DNA of 58,934 nucleotides from contig JAFQLB010000081.1 of the NCBI GenBank assembly GCA_017396675.1, positions 1 through 58,934 of the forward strand, read 5' to 3'. The notes under the pieces were generated by a model, which saw only the letters and a program-made list of their open reading frames with translations, was not told the DNA's origin and did no database searches. The position numbers were made by a program, and so were the translations under genes. The DNA comes from Lachnospiraceae bacterium (GTDB lineage: Bacteria; Bacillota; Clostridia; Lachnospirales; Lachnospiraceae). Of this stretch, positions 35,113-43,762 are shown piece after piece. Each line of letters begins with the position of its first letter. The stretch's first letter is position 1.

Positions 35113-36276
35113 CTATGCCATCTCCCGGAATCCGGCCACTGCAAGATCCAAATGCTGCACGGTACCTGCCATTCCGTTCTCATATAAAAAAATACCGGTA
35201 CTTCTGATGGCCGCGCTGATCTCTCCATTGCTGTCACGCTGGGAAAATTCCGTACCTGCCCGCTGCAGGCAGATGGCACCCACACCTTTCTCTGCCAAAC
35301 GATACAGCCTGGATGAGCCATCCTCCTGCTGTATCCAGATCTGAAGCTTGTGAAAAACGTCATCCCTTTCGTCGATCCAACCGTTTCCGTCTTCATCATA
35401 TCCGGCAAGATCCGCAAATCCGTCACCGCTTCGTGTTCCAAACAGCTCACTTCCGTCGTTGATCACACCGTCCCCGTTGTGATCCAGAGCCAGATAGCCG
35501 CTGTCCTGACACAGCTGTGCGATGGCCTCCTCCTCACCGTCCGCATCCAGATCAAAAAAGAATTTCTGATCGCTCACCTCTGCAATATTGTCATTCAAGT
35601 TGATTACAAGAGGATCACACCATACCGTTTCAGAGGCAAAGGTCTCACGGGTATAGCTTGCAAAGCTGCGGCTCATTCCCAGCTCCAGCTCAAACCTGAT
35701 CTCCCTGCCGTCAGCTGTGCGCACCGTTCCCTGCGTACTGAAGCCGGTGGTTTCCGTTTCTTCGTAACAGGTTTCCTGCCTGCCTTCCACCGTAAGCGTC
35801 TGCACAGGCCGTAAAACAGCCGTGGCAGCAGGCATCTGCAAGGACAGCTGTGCTCCCTCTCCCGCTGCAGTGGAAAAGATTTTGGATTTGCCCATCTTGC
35901 CTGCCAGCTCCTCTGCCTTTTTTCCTCCGAAAAGCAGGGACCACAGATACAGCAGACAGCTCTGTCTGATCTCTTCTACGGCGCTTCTCCTCTCGGATAC
36001 ACTGACTTCTCTGATGCGATGGATGATTCCCGTGTTTGACGGCATTCCCCATACACCCGGCAGCTCTTCAGCCTTGTGTCCGGCGCTTTTTTGCAGCCCC
36101 TCCTCATCCTCCTTCCCTGTCTGCAGCCCGGGATCTCCCTCTGCCATTCCGTTTTCTCTTCCGGATATCTGTGTTTCCGATGTATTTGCGGAAACGAAAT
36201 AGGAAAACTTCCTTGTTACAGTGGACTTGTAAGTCCTTGCGGAATCCATTCCTACAATAGATGTATCAATGATCAA
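35113..36276 (-). CDS. Protein with EF-hand-like calcium loops, function unknown
   Basis: A 387-residue protein without signal peptide or membrane helix. Residues 1-235 have no family I recognise. The C-terminal half has three Asp-rich loops: DLDADG (242-247), DHNGDGVINDGSELFG (265-280) and DEDGNGWIDERDD (294-306), as in calcium-binding EF-hand or dockerin-like repeats. The N-terminus is Ser/Thr rich. It lies just upstream of the spoIID gene on the same strand, though the sigma-E-like promoter separates them. It could be surface-associated through an unrecognised export route; this is not shown. Confidence 0.7.
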   Translation of the reverse strand: MIIDTSIVGMDSARTYKSTVTRKFSYFVSANTSETQISGRENGMAEGDPGLQTGKEDEEGLQKSAGHKAEELPGVWGMPSNTGIIHRIREVSVSERRSAVEEIRQSCLLYLWSLLFGGKKAEELAGKMGKSKIFSTAAGEGAQLSLQMPAATAVLRPVQTLTVEGRQETCYEETETTGFSTQGTVRTADGREIRFELELGMSRSFASYTRETFASETVWCDPLVINLNDNIAEVSDQKFFFDLDADGEEEAIAQLCQDSGYLALDHNGDGVINDGSELFGTRSGDGFADLAGYDEDGNGWIDERDDVFHKLQIWIQQEDGSSRLYRLAEKGVGAICLQRAGTEFSQRDSNGEISAAIRSTGIFLYENGMAGTVQHLDLAVAGFREMA

Positions 36277-36335
36277 TTTCTGTCCTTTCTAAAGCAGCGC
36301 CCTATACGGCATTTCCCTTCCGTGAAAAATATCAT

Positions 36336-36384
36336 ATAAAAAAGGTGCGTGGATAGAAAAATCCTTTTTCCTTCCTGCGCACCT
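36336..36384 (-). terminator. Terminator after the degV gene
   Basis: On the minus strand AGGTGCG pairs with CGCACCT across a long loop of 28 bases and is followed by a T6 run. It lies about 95 bases after the DegV stop. Confidence 0.55.
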
Positions 36385-36477
36385 TCCCTGGTTCTGCTTT
36401 GTATTCAGGAATTTCTGTCGGCCTTACAAAAAATCCTGTACTTAAGTTATCGGCAAAACCCGTCAAATCTTTATATT

Positions 36478-37308
36478 TCAGTCTTCATATCCTACAAGCA
36501 GTCCGCCTTTTTCCGCATAGAAGCTGCACAATGCTCCGCAGACGGTAATCTCAATATCCGCTTTTGGATATTCTTCTCTTATCATGCCCCTCAATTCATC
36601 GGCTGCCGACTGATTGAAACAATGTGCGATCCGTACCCTGCCTCCTTTGTAACCCTCTTTTTTCATGGCCCCATACATACACAGCAATGCCTTTTTCTCA
36701 CCGCGGCATTTGTGAACCTGTTCCAGTTCTCCCCGCTCACTTGCCTTTCCCACAACCCGGATCCCCAATACTCCGGCAGCAGCTGCCATCGCGGGACTGA
36801 CCCTTCCGTTTCTGGAAAGATTGGTCAGGGACTCCAGGCAGAACAAAAGATGGGTATGTTTTCCGTATTCCTCTATCATCCGGACCATACTTTCATAGGA
36901 ATGCTCCTTCAACATCAGTTCTCTGATCTTTTCTGCCAATAGCTGCATCTCCGGTCCTGTAGACAGGGAATCTATCATATGCACCTTTCTGCCGGGATAC
37001 ATCTGTTCATACTCTCTTGCAGCTGCTTCTCCCGAATTGTGGCATCCCGACAGGGTTCCCGTAATCGTAATGCCAAAGACGATATCCGCATCTCCAAAAG
37101 CCTCCAGCCACTCCATGGCATTGGGACAGGCACTTCCCGACCGTCCCTTGTATGCCTTCAGATCCTCCACCATTCCCGGGATGTCAAGGGCATCATCATC
37201 CACATATTCTTTTTCATCCGTGACAATCTTTAAGGGCACATAGTCAAAGTCTATTCCCTCAAAAGCAAACATATTTGCGGAAGAATCCACAACAATTTTG
37301 TACTTCAT
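36478..37308 (-). CDS. DegV family fatty-acid-binding protein
   Basis: A 276-residue two-domain protein. DegV proteins bind a fatty acid and, as FakB, present it to the kinase FakA. Visible are IVVDSSANM at the N-terminus, the phosphate or carboxylate loop GITITGTLSGCHNS, HMIDSLSTGPEM and LTNLSRNGRVSP. No fakA is near. The ATG at 37308, with AGAGG six bases upstream, is preferred over 37347. Confidence 0.9.
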   Translation of the reverse strand: MKYKIVVDSSANMFAFEGIDFDYVPLKIVTDEKEYVDDDALDIPGMVEDLKAYKGRSGSACPNAMEWLEAFGDADIVFGITITGTLSGCHNSGEAAAREYEQMYPGRKVHMIDSLSTGPEMQLLAEKIRELMLKEHSYESMVRMIEEYGKHTHLLFCLESLTNLSRNGRVSPAMAAAAGVLGIRVVGKASERGELEQVHKCRGEKKALLCMYGAMKKEGYKGGRVRIAHCFNQSAADELRGMIREEYPKADIEITVCGALCSFYAEKGGLLVGYED

Positions 37309-37442
37309 CTCCATCCTCTTTCCCTTATAAATAACACCCTTTGACAAGCAGCACTATTTATAAGATATATATTATTCCTTCATCGGTTTTTAAATAACCT
37401 ATAAAATAGTTATTGGAAATATATCAGATTTATCGGATCATG

Positions 37443-37489
37443 TCAAGAAGTGTTCTTGATTTTTAAAAAATCTGACTTATAATAAGTAT
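37443..37489 (+). promoter_or_regulatory. Promoter with overlapping palindrome; likely leaderless start
   Basis: TTGATT (37456-37461), a 16-base spacer and TATAAT (37478-37483) end six bases before the ATG of the DUF1836 gene, so transcription should begin at or next to the start codon. No ribosome site is present. TCAAGAA and TTCTTGA (37443-37459, three bases between) form an inverted repeat covering part of the -35. Confidence 0.6.
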
Positions 37490-38011
37490 ATGAATGCTGA
37501 AACAGAACGATTTATCACATTTCCCGTCAGAGATTTCCGACTTCCTTCCTATGAGGAAATTCCCGACGTTGGACTGTATCTGGAACAGACAACTTCATAT
37601 ATCAACTCTTACCTTGCCGGAATGCCGGGAATGGAATTGACAGGCTCCATGGTCAGTAATTATGTCAAAAAAGGGCTGATTCCCAAATCCGTACGTAAAC
37701 AGTATGACAGGGATCAGATCGCCTATTTGTTTTTTATCGCCATCGCCAAATCCGTTCTGTCCATGGATAACATACAACTCTTTATCGCACGACAGAAGGC
37801 TTCTTATCTGGCACCTGTAGCTTATGATTACTTTTGTCAGGAGCTGAACAATGTGCTGGAATATGTCTATGGCAAAAAGAACGCTATGGAAAAGCTTGGC
37901 ACCACCAGCTCTCAGGAAAAGATGATGCTTCGCAATACCGTTATTACCATTGCCCATAAAATATTTCTGGAGCAATATTTTGACGCCATCCGGCACAATT
38001 CCATAAAATAA
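37490..38011 (+). CDS. DUF1836 protein
   Basis: A 173-residue protein of the DUF1836 family, found in Firmicutes. Residues 40-100 look like a MerR-type helix-turn-helix (TGSMVSNYVKKGLIPKSVRK, then YDRDQIAYLFFIAIAK), and the rest is helical. It is probably a DNA-binding regulator. It appears to be translated from a leaderless message, and an inverted repeat over its -35 could be its own operator. The large unknown gene at 38031 follows 19 bases later and is likely co-transcribed. Confidence 0.85.
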   Translation: MNAETERFITFPVRDFRLPSYEEIPDVGLYLEQTTSYINSYLAGMPGMELTGSMVSNYVKKGLIPKSVRKQYDRDQIAYLFFIAIAKSVLSMDNIQLFIARQKASYLAPVAYDYFCQELNNVLEYVYGKKNAMEKLGTTSSQEKMMLRNTVITIAHKIFLEQYFDAIRHNSIK

Positions 38012-38030
38012 ACGATCAGGAGGTATCGGC

Positions 38031-40766
38031 ATGTCCGAAGAAAAAACGCAATTACAGAAGCGGAAAAGCAGCAGCCTGATGGATGAGTTAAATACGAAGC
38101 TGGCGAAAGAGACAAAGGGACAGATACCCGGGAGCCTTCACACCAAAAAGCAGGCACAGACAAATAAGGTCCACATCCTCTCTCAAAAAATCGCCGGCCT
38201 GCAGCAGCTGGTCCACCAGGTAAAGGCCAAGGGTACCGTGGTGGCGGCAGACATGCTGACGCCGGAGATGCTGACGCATTACAACACAAACTACGGTCTT
38301 TCCAAAAAGGATCTGGAACGCATGCTGGGGGATCTGCAGCGGGACGGACAGCCGATGGACGCGATCTCCCCACAGAAGACGGAAGCGTCTGTCAACCATT
38401 CCTTTGCGATGCCCACCAGAAGCAAGCTTTTAAAGAAAGGGCAAGACAGCATCGGAACAAATAATCTGCTAAAGGCTCTGGGGAAGCAGCTGAATGATAA
38501 GCGCTGGAGCCAAACACAGGAGTTGCCCTCCTTCCAGCTGGTCACCCTGACAGACGAAGAGGCCTTGGAGTACCAAAAGACCTACGGACTTTCCAAAAAG
38601 GAGCTGAATAAGCTCTCTCTGGATATCCAGACCGGCGCAGTTAAAGTGGACGATTACCGGCACATGCCCGGAACCGAAGCGGCACAGCCTGATAATAAAG
38701 AGGCGGAGCAGAAACAGCGTGCTACGGAAAATCAAAAGTCCCCGGAAATCGCAGCAAAACTGGAAGCCCGAAAGAAATATCTGAAGGAGGGTCCTGCGGG
38801 CGGGGATCCATCGGAATGGATCCTGGGAAAGCATGCCGATAAAGTGGAAGCCATCCTGAAAGATCCTGTCATGGGCGGAGATCCGCTGGAGCAGGAGCTC
38901 ATCGTTAAGTCTGTGGCTGATATCGAAAAGCGGTTTAAGGAGAACCTGGAAAAGATCGAAAAGGGACTGGAAGAGGCTCTGAAGCCATACAAAACAAAAC
39001 TTTCTCTGCCCGGACGGATACAGAAGGAGCTGCTGACCCAAATACGGGACAGCATTGAAACGAAACACGCTGAAACACTCCTCAAGCCCAACGCAGAGCA
39101 TCGCTTTCCCTTGCCCTCCCCTAATGACCTGTTCAACAAGGAGGTGGCGGAGAGGCAGCGCTTCTATTTGAGGGAAAGAAATCCTTACGAATTACTGTCC
39201 ATTGCTATCGTCGACCGGGAATATAAAGACCGTATCAACCAGTGTATTGAGCGCGCCGGAAGGCTCGCAGAAGCGAGCGGGGGGATCAGTATTACAGGGC
39301 TTGATTGTCCCCAGATAGACAAGTTCTTTGATCCGAATCTGTCTGACCAAGAATTTGAAGAGAGGGTGGCGCAACTGTCCCGGCGGATTCAGGACAACCA
39401 GGGATATGTGCAATCCATTCTGGAGGAACAGATCTCTTTCTCCGACAACCGGAAGAAGATTCATGACCTGTTGCTGGAACGCATAGGTGAAGAACTGGCA
39501 TTTGGTTCTCAAGAGGATGTTGCAAATGTGATAAAAGATATGATAGGCCGGCAGATGCCCAAGGAAGTGCAGGCGTCCGAGGAAAACATCCGTACGGCCA
39601 TGATAAATTTCCGGAGCACATTGCTGCCTGATGCAAAGAAAAAGAAGACTCTCAACAGGCACACGAGTTTGGCCAATATTCCGGATTCCACTTGGCGGAA
39701 GCTGGCGCCCAAGGTGTTGAAAACAGGGGACCCCCCGCAGGTCATGGAGGAAAAACTTAAAGGCCTGATCAAGCGTGTACAGTTAAACCTGGCTACATTC
39801 TTTCTCGCCTATCATCGCAGCAAGGACAGCCAGGAGCTGATGGCAAAACTTCCTGAGACGGTATGGAGCGGACTTTACCGATTCCGGGATCAGAATATTG
39901 CGGAGGAAAACTTCGGTTCGAAGATGCGGGAGCAGTTTGAAACCCTCCTGGAGCCCTACAAAGATGGAAATATTGTCGCGTTCGGCAGCACGGAGCGCTT
40001 TTCCATGGATGAATATTTGGAGCGAAAGACAGGAGGCAAGGGATCCGAAGAGCCGATACCACCCGCTGCGGAATTTGCGAATCAGTCCCTTGACATCCTC
40101 TCCACAGGAAAACAAGCCAAGTTCCACCTCCTGCTGAATGAGGATCCGGTCAGCGATACGAAAACCGTGTCCAAGCAGGGCGCTTTTGAGGAGCGACACA
40201 GGAGCCACTTCAATAGAGCGCATGCCGCGTGGAAGATTTTTAAGGAAAAGGGATGGGAGAGAGAGGCACTGGACGGCTGTTCCGCCTATCTTAAAGCACC
40301 CTATGGCAGTGAAGCGCAGAAAACCAAGAATACCAATCCGGCACAAGAGATTAAGGAGCTTCTCAGAAAGGTCGGTACGGATGAGGCCAATGAACTTGCA
40401 AAGAACCTGCGCAGAGGTGTATCGAAGAATTTCATGAACGAGTTTCTCCTATGCGAAATGGATGATCTCCTGTGGCATCAGGAAATCAATCCCAGCCTTC
40501 ATCAGTCTGCTGCGAACCTTGCAAAAAAAGACGATGCAGACTTCCTGTTGAAGCTGGGTGCATATATTGTTGCAGGGATGCGGCAGCTGATGGATGTTCT
40601 GAACAGTAACCACATTGGATCGAAGGAGAGAGACGACTATCTGCGGAAGCTGCGGCCGGTTTTGATCGGTATGTATGAGAACAAGGCGAGAGAGAATGTC
40701 GATCGTTTCGGTGTGGAAAGCTGGGAGAAAGCGATGCAACAGCTGAACATTCACCTGCAAGATTAA
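38031..40766 (+). CDS. Unrecognised 911-residue helical protein with internal repeats
   Basis: A long intact frame with AGGAGG eight bases before the ATG. I do not recognise any family. It has no signal peptide or membrane helix, few Cys (405, 426, 750 and 808) and a strongly charged, Lys/Glu-rich, helical composition. Two copies of one module stand out: residues 75-106 (LTPEM, then YGLSKKDLERMLGDLQ) and 172-203 (LTDEE, then YGLSKKELNKLSLDIQ). A weaker pair is PDSTWRKLAP (551-560) and PETVWSGLYR (608-617). It follows the DUF1836 gene by 19 bases and ends before a strong terminator. A lineage-specific structural or effector-like protein is possible; no function is claimed. Confidence 0.85.
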   Translation: MSEEKTQLQKRKSSSLMDELNTKLAKETKGQIPGSLHTKKQAQTNKVHILSQKIAGLQQLVHQVKAKGTVVAADMLTPEMLTHYNTNYGLSKKDLERMLGDLQRDGQPMDAISPQKTEASVNHSFAMPTRSKLLKKGQDSIGTNNLLKALGKQLNDKRWSQTQELPSFQLVTLTDEEALEYQKTYGLSKKELNKLSLDIQTGAVKVDDYRHMPGTEAAQPDNKEAEQKQRATENQKSPEIAAKLEARKKYLKEGPAGGDPSEWILGKHADKVEAILKDPVMGGDPLEQELIVKSVADIEKRFKENLEKIEKGLEEALKPYKTKLSLPGRIQKELLTQIRDSIETKHAETLLKPNAEHRFPLPSPNDLFNKEVAERQRFYLRERNPYELLSIAIVDREYKDRINQCIERAGRLAEASGGISITGLDCPQIDKFFDPNLSDQEFEERVAQLSRRIQDNQGYVQSILEEQISFSDNRKKIHDLLLERIGEELAFGSQEDVANVIKDMIGRQMPKEVQASEENIRTAMINFRSTLLPDAKKKKTLNRHTSLANIPDSTWRKLAPKVLKTGDPPQVMEEKLKGLIKRVQLNLATFFLAYHRSKDSQELMAKLPETVWSGLYRFRDQNIAEENFGSKMREQFETLLEPYKDGNIVAFGSTERFSMDEYLERKTGGKGSEEPIPPAAEFANQSLDILSTGKQAKFHLLLNEDPVSDTKTVSKQGAFEERHRSHFNRAHAAWKIFKEKGWEREALDGCSAYLKAPYGSEAQKTKNTNPAQEIKELLRKVGTDEANELAKNLRRGVSKNFMNEFLLCEMDDLLWHQEINPSLHQSAANLAKKDDADFLLKLGAYIVAGMRQLMDVLNSNHIGSKERDDYLRKLRPVLIGMYENKARENVDRFGVESWEKAMQQLNIHLQD

Positions 40767-40871
40767 AAAGTAAAGCCGGTGAAGAATCCCATTGTGTCCG
40801 AGGAAGAGAACCTGCCACCGCCTTTTCACCAAGAGCCTCTGCGATTTGCTTTATCAGGCTGCGGTATCAAT

Positions 40872-41876
40872 CTACCATGTGGGAGTCTGCCAGCCCTCCT
40901 TTGTTCGATAGGGGAGGGCTTTTTTACGTTTGTTGCCGGGAACGCTTGAATTCTGTCTGATCTTTACGCGATCCGCCCCACCGTACAAAATCCTCCTCAG
41001 CTCCTGACGCCGTATGTCCTTGCCGATAAATACTGCTTTTCCCGGTGCCTCTGTTTCCCCTCCCGTGACAGCGTATAAACCGTCTGCCACATCAAACTTA
41101 AGAACCGCATCTCCTGCCCGAACACATCCCTTGGCTCGGATAATATCTCCAAAGGCTCCCCGGATCAGCTGTTCCAGCAGAAGAATCAATTGCTCCGGAG
41201 CATTCAGCTTTACGTTCTCCAAAGCCAGGGTATCGGGAAGCTCCTCCGTCACCGCCGTTACCTTCAGGCTGGTTCCGTCATATTTGGTTTCCAGCAGCTC
41301 CATCCACCATTCCTGCGGCATGACGGAATAGTGCTCCGTCAGTATCTGTGCCCGGGGATTCCACTTCTGCAGCGCCTGCTGAAGTGCCTGACGCGCTCCG
41401 GCATCCGCCTGTTCCATTTTGGATACGATGATCCTGTGGGCGGCCTGCAGCTGATCCTTGTACAGATCCGCATATTCACGGACATAACGCTGATAGCTGT
41501 GACCATCCGCAATTGTAACGGGTGCCAGCAGCATGATCCTCTCATACTCTATCTGCTGCAGATTCCTGATTATACTGCTTAACATCCCCACCCCCGTGGG
41601 CTCGATCACAAGATATTCCGGATCCACCGTATTGGCAATGGTCAGCACAGATTCCGCAAAATCCCCCTTCATGGAACAGCAGATGCATCCTTCCGTAAGC
41701 TCCCAGATATTGATATTTCCCGATTCCGGATCCCCTCTCAAGGTATCGGCATCTACACCCAGAGAACCGTATTCATTTTCCAGAATGGCAATCTCCCGCC
41801 TCGTCTTCTGCGCCAGCATTTTGATAAACGTGGTCTTACCCGCTCCCAAAAATCCGGACACGATCAGTATTTTCAT
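40872..41876 (-). CDS. CobW/G3E family GTPase
   Basis: A 334-residue P-loop GTPase of the metallochaperone class. It has Walker A GFLGAGKTTFIK, ENEYGSLGVDAD, the metal-binding CxCC motif in EGCICCSMKGDF, EPTGVG, and VSKMEQAD at the NKxD position. A C-terminal CobW_C domain follows. Family members deliver zinc, cobalt or nickel; the cargo here is unknown. The start at 41876 has AAGGAG ten bases upstream. The last residues are encoded by the terminator of the convergent gene at 38031-40766. Confidence 0.87.
   Translation of the reverse strand: MKILIVSGFLGAGKTTFIKMLAQKTRREIAILENEYGSLGVDADTLRGDPESGNINIWELTEGCICCSMKGDFAESVLTIANTVDPEYLVIEPTGVGMLSSIIRNLQQIEYERIMLLAPVTIADGHSYQRYVREYADLYKDQLQAAHRIIVSKMEQADAGARQALQQALQKWNPRAQILTEHYSVMPQEWWMELLETKYDGTSLKVTAVTEELPDTLALENVKLNAPEQLILLLEQLIRGAFGDIIRAKGCVRAGDAVLKFDVADGLYAVTGGETEAPGKAVFIGKDIRRQELRRILYGGADRVKIRQNSSVPGNKRKKALPYRTKEGWQTPTW
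40892..40926 (+). terminator. Terminator after the 911-residue gene
   Basis: AGCCCTCC (40892-40899) pairs with GGAGGGCT (40913-40920), and a T run follows. It lies inside the 3' coding end of the convergent CobW gene. Confidence 0.75.
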
Positions 41877-41935
41877 AGAATTTTGTCTCCTTGCCCTGCC
41901 GCTGTGTTCGATAGGTCTGCACACTTTTTGCTGAG

Positions 41936-41960
41936 GAAATGCTGATTTAATCAGCATTTC
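41936..41960. promoter_or_regulatory. Perfect 25-base inverted repeat upstream of the CobW gene
   Basis: GAAATGCTGATT and its exact complement AATCAGCATTTC flank one central T. It is 60 bases before the CobW start and has no T-tract on either side, so an operator is more likely than a terminator. Confidence 0.5.
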
Positions 41961-41963
41961 TCT

Positions 41964-41996
41964 AAAAAACAGGGCCAAATCCAAGATTTGACCCTG
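41964..41996 (-). terminator. Terminator of the alcohol dehydrogenase gene
   Basis: On the minus strand CAGGGTCAAATC pairs with GATTTGGCCCTG with one mismatch and a 3-base loop, followed by six T. It lies 28 bases after the stop. Confidence 0.85.
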
Positions 41997-42023
41997 CTGC
42001 ATTTCTATGATAATCCTCTGCGA

Positions 42024-43085
42024 TCAGTCAGCAAATTTTACAACAGGCTTGATCAAATCGGCGGGCTTATCTCTCATCAGGAACAGTGCTTCTTCCACAT
42101 GATCCCATCCTTCAAACACATGAGTGCTCAGAGGAGACAAATCCAGCTTGCCTGCGGATACGAGGGAAGCCAGCTTCTCCATACGCAGACGTCCACCGGG
42201 CATCAGGCCGCCGCTGATCATCTTGTGACCCATACCTACACCCCATTCCACACGAGGAATATCGATCACATCACCGGAGCCAAGGTAGTTTACATTACCG
42301 ATCTTTCCGCCGGGCTTCAGGCACTTAATCGCCTCGGAGAAGGTCTCCACACCGCCGCCTGCGATAATCACCTTGTCAACACCCTTGCCGTCCGTCATCT
42401 TCAGAACCTGCTCATCGATAGGGCCGTTCTTATAGCTTACAAAATCGGTGGCGCCATAGCCTTTGGCAGCCTCTACACATTTGGGTCTTGTACCTACGGC
42501 GATGATTCTGGATGCACCGCGCAGATTAGCACCTGCTACGGACATCAGACCCACAGGACCGATACCGATTACCAGTACGGAATCACCAAACTGTACGTCA
42601 GCCAGTTCTACACCATGGAAGCCCGTAGGAACCATATCGGACAGCATACATGCATCTACCGTATTGATGTTATCGGGCAGGAGTGCGAGATTGCCGTCTG
42701 CATCATTTACATGGAAGAACTCGGAGAACACACCGTCTTTGAAGTTAGAGAATTTCCAGCCTGCCAGCATGCCGCCGGAATGCATGGAGTAGCCGGCCTG
42801 TGCCTCCAGAGAGTTCCAGTCGGGCGTAATGGCAGGAACCAGAACACGGTCGCCGGGTTTGAAATCCTTTACCAGAGAGCCGACTTCCACTACCTCTGCA
42901 CAGCCCTCATGTCCGAGGATCATATTGTGACGCTCCCCGATGGCTCCTTCCCAAAGGGTGTGGATATCGGAGGTACAAATGGCGATTGCAAGAGGTTTAC
43001 AAATCGCATCCAGGGGTCCGCATGCGGGACGCTCCTTCTCAATCCATCCTGATTCGCCGATTTTCAGCATCGCATAACCTTTCAT
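42024..43085 (-). CDS. Zinc-dependent secondary alcohol dehydrogenase
   Basis: A 353-residue enzyme of the Thermoanaerobacter/Clostridium beijerinckii secondary alcohol dehydrogenase type, which interconverts ketones and secondary alcohols such as acetone and isopropanol. The catalytic zinc ligands C37, H59 and D150 are at the same numbers as in that enzyme, with E60 beside H59. The Rossmann motif is GIGPVGLMSV, followed by VGTRPKCVEAA, where the TRP stretch suits NADPH. AAAGGAG precedes the ATG at 43085. It has its own promoter and terminator. Butanediol dehydrogenase-like use is possible. Confidence 0.9.
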   Translation of the reverse strand: MKGYAMLKIGESGWIEKERPACGPLDAICKPLAIAICTSDIHTLWEGAIGERHNMILGHEGCAEVVEVGSLVKDFKPGDRVLVPAITPDWNSLEAQAGYSMHSGGMLAGWKFSNFKDGVFSEFFHVNDADGNLALLPDNINTVDACMLSDMVPTGFHGVELADVQFGDSVLVIGIGPVGLMSVAGANLRGASRIIAVGTRPKCVEAAKGYGATDFVSYKNGPIDEQVLKMTDGKGVDKVIIAGGGVETFSEAIKCLKPGGKIGNVNYLGSGDVIDIPRVEWGVGMGHKMISGGLMPGGRLRMEKLASLVSAGKLDLSPLSTHVFEGWDHVEEALFLMRDKPADLIKPVVKFAD

Positions 43086-43152
43086 ACTTTGTTCTCCTTT
43101 CACTTTTTCACATTTTACATTTGAGTTTGTTAAAAATTTATCGGTTGATGAC

Positions 43153-43181
43153 AGTCTACCATGTGAGATATCCCCTGTCAA
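43153..43181 (-). promoter_or_regulatory. Promoter of the alcohol dehydrogenase gene
   Basis: On the minus strand a consensus TTGACA (43181-43176) is 17 bases from TAGACT (43158-43153). The leader to the ATG is about 60 bases. Confidence 0.75.
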
Positions 43182-43289
43182 TAGAAATAGTTAAACTTTT
43201 AACTTTTTTTCTATTTTTCAACATTTTTTCCAACGAATTCATGCATCACCCCCGGATAGAAACGATAAAGGCTGAGAACCGGATGGGTA

Positions 43290-43318
43290 TTGCGTCTCCC
43301 TGAAACTTGTGATAGAAT
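43290..43318 (+). promoter_or_regulatory. Promoter of tRNA-Val
   Basis: TTGCGT (43290-43295), a 17-base spacer and TAGAAT (43313-43318) lie just before the tRNA. Confidence 0.65.
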
Positions 43319-43326
43319 AACAGCAT

Positions 43327-43399
43327 GGAGACATAGCTCAGCTGGGAGAGCATCTGCTTGACGTGTAGAGGGTCACAGGTTCGAGTCCTGCTGTCTCCA
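43327..43399 (+). tRNA. tRNA-Val (anticodon GAC)
   Basis: A 73-base cloverleaf. The acceptor GGAGACA pairs with TGTCTCC and is followed by an A discriminator. The anticodon loop TTGACGT gives GAC. The T-arm contains GGTTCGAGTCC. CCA is not encoded. Confidence 0.9.
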
Positions 43400-43407
43400 C
43401 TTGTACG

Positions 43408-43446
43408 ATCCGAGCCTTTCATTCGTGAGAGGTTCGGATTTTTTGT
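43408..43446 (+). terminator. Terminator of tRNA-Val
   Basis: ATCCGAGCCTTTC pairs with GAGAGGTTCGGAT, with a few wobble pairs, and is followed by TTTTTTGTTT. Confidence 0.8.
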
Positions 43447-43459
43447 TTGTATCGAGGAC

Positions 43460-43509
43460 ACCGTCTCTTGATAAGGGTACACATGTCAAATGACGGTACC
43501 GTCTCTTGA
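43460..43509. repeat. Repeated ACCGTCTCTTGA motifs
   Basis: ACCGTCTCTTGA occurs twice (43460-43471 and 43498-43509). A 10-of-12 inverted copy, TCAAATGACGGT (43486-43497), abuts the second and makes a 24-base imperfect palindrome. This could be the relict end of a transposable element or a regulatory site. The rest of the 43510-43762 gap holds the pyc leader, in which I see no known riboswitch. Confidence 0.5.
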
Positions 43510-43762
43510 CTGTATTGACCTTTCAGGATCTGCGGGTGCATGAAATCCAACCAATGAAAGTATTATTTAAAATAGGTCTGAGATACTTTTCTTGACCGGC
43601 CGACTGAAGAATAAAAATATGAAGTTTGGTCGGGTATCCGCAAAGAAAAATCAGACTGATCTGTAATCTTAGCCATTTCTTAGTCGTTGCAAAGATTGCA
43701 AACACCTCTGAATTTTACTAATCTGTATTTATATGATTCAGCAAAGGAGGTTTCCCGGAACA

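Noticed and set aside
43523..43705. A 60-codon minus-strand frame upstream of pyc
   Set aside because: No ribosome site or family match, and it lies in the pyc leader.
43510..43762. Riboswitch or T-box leader of pyc
   Set aside because: I could not find a conserved aptamer core or a terminator/antiterminator pair.
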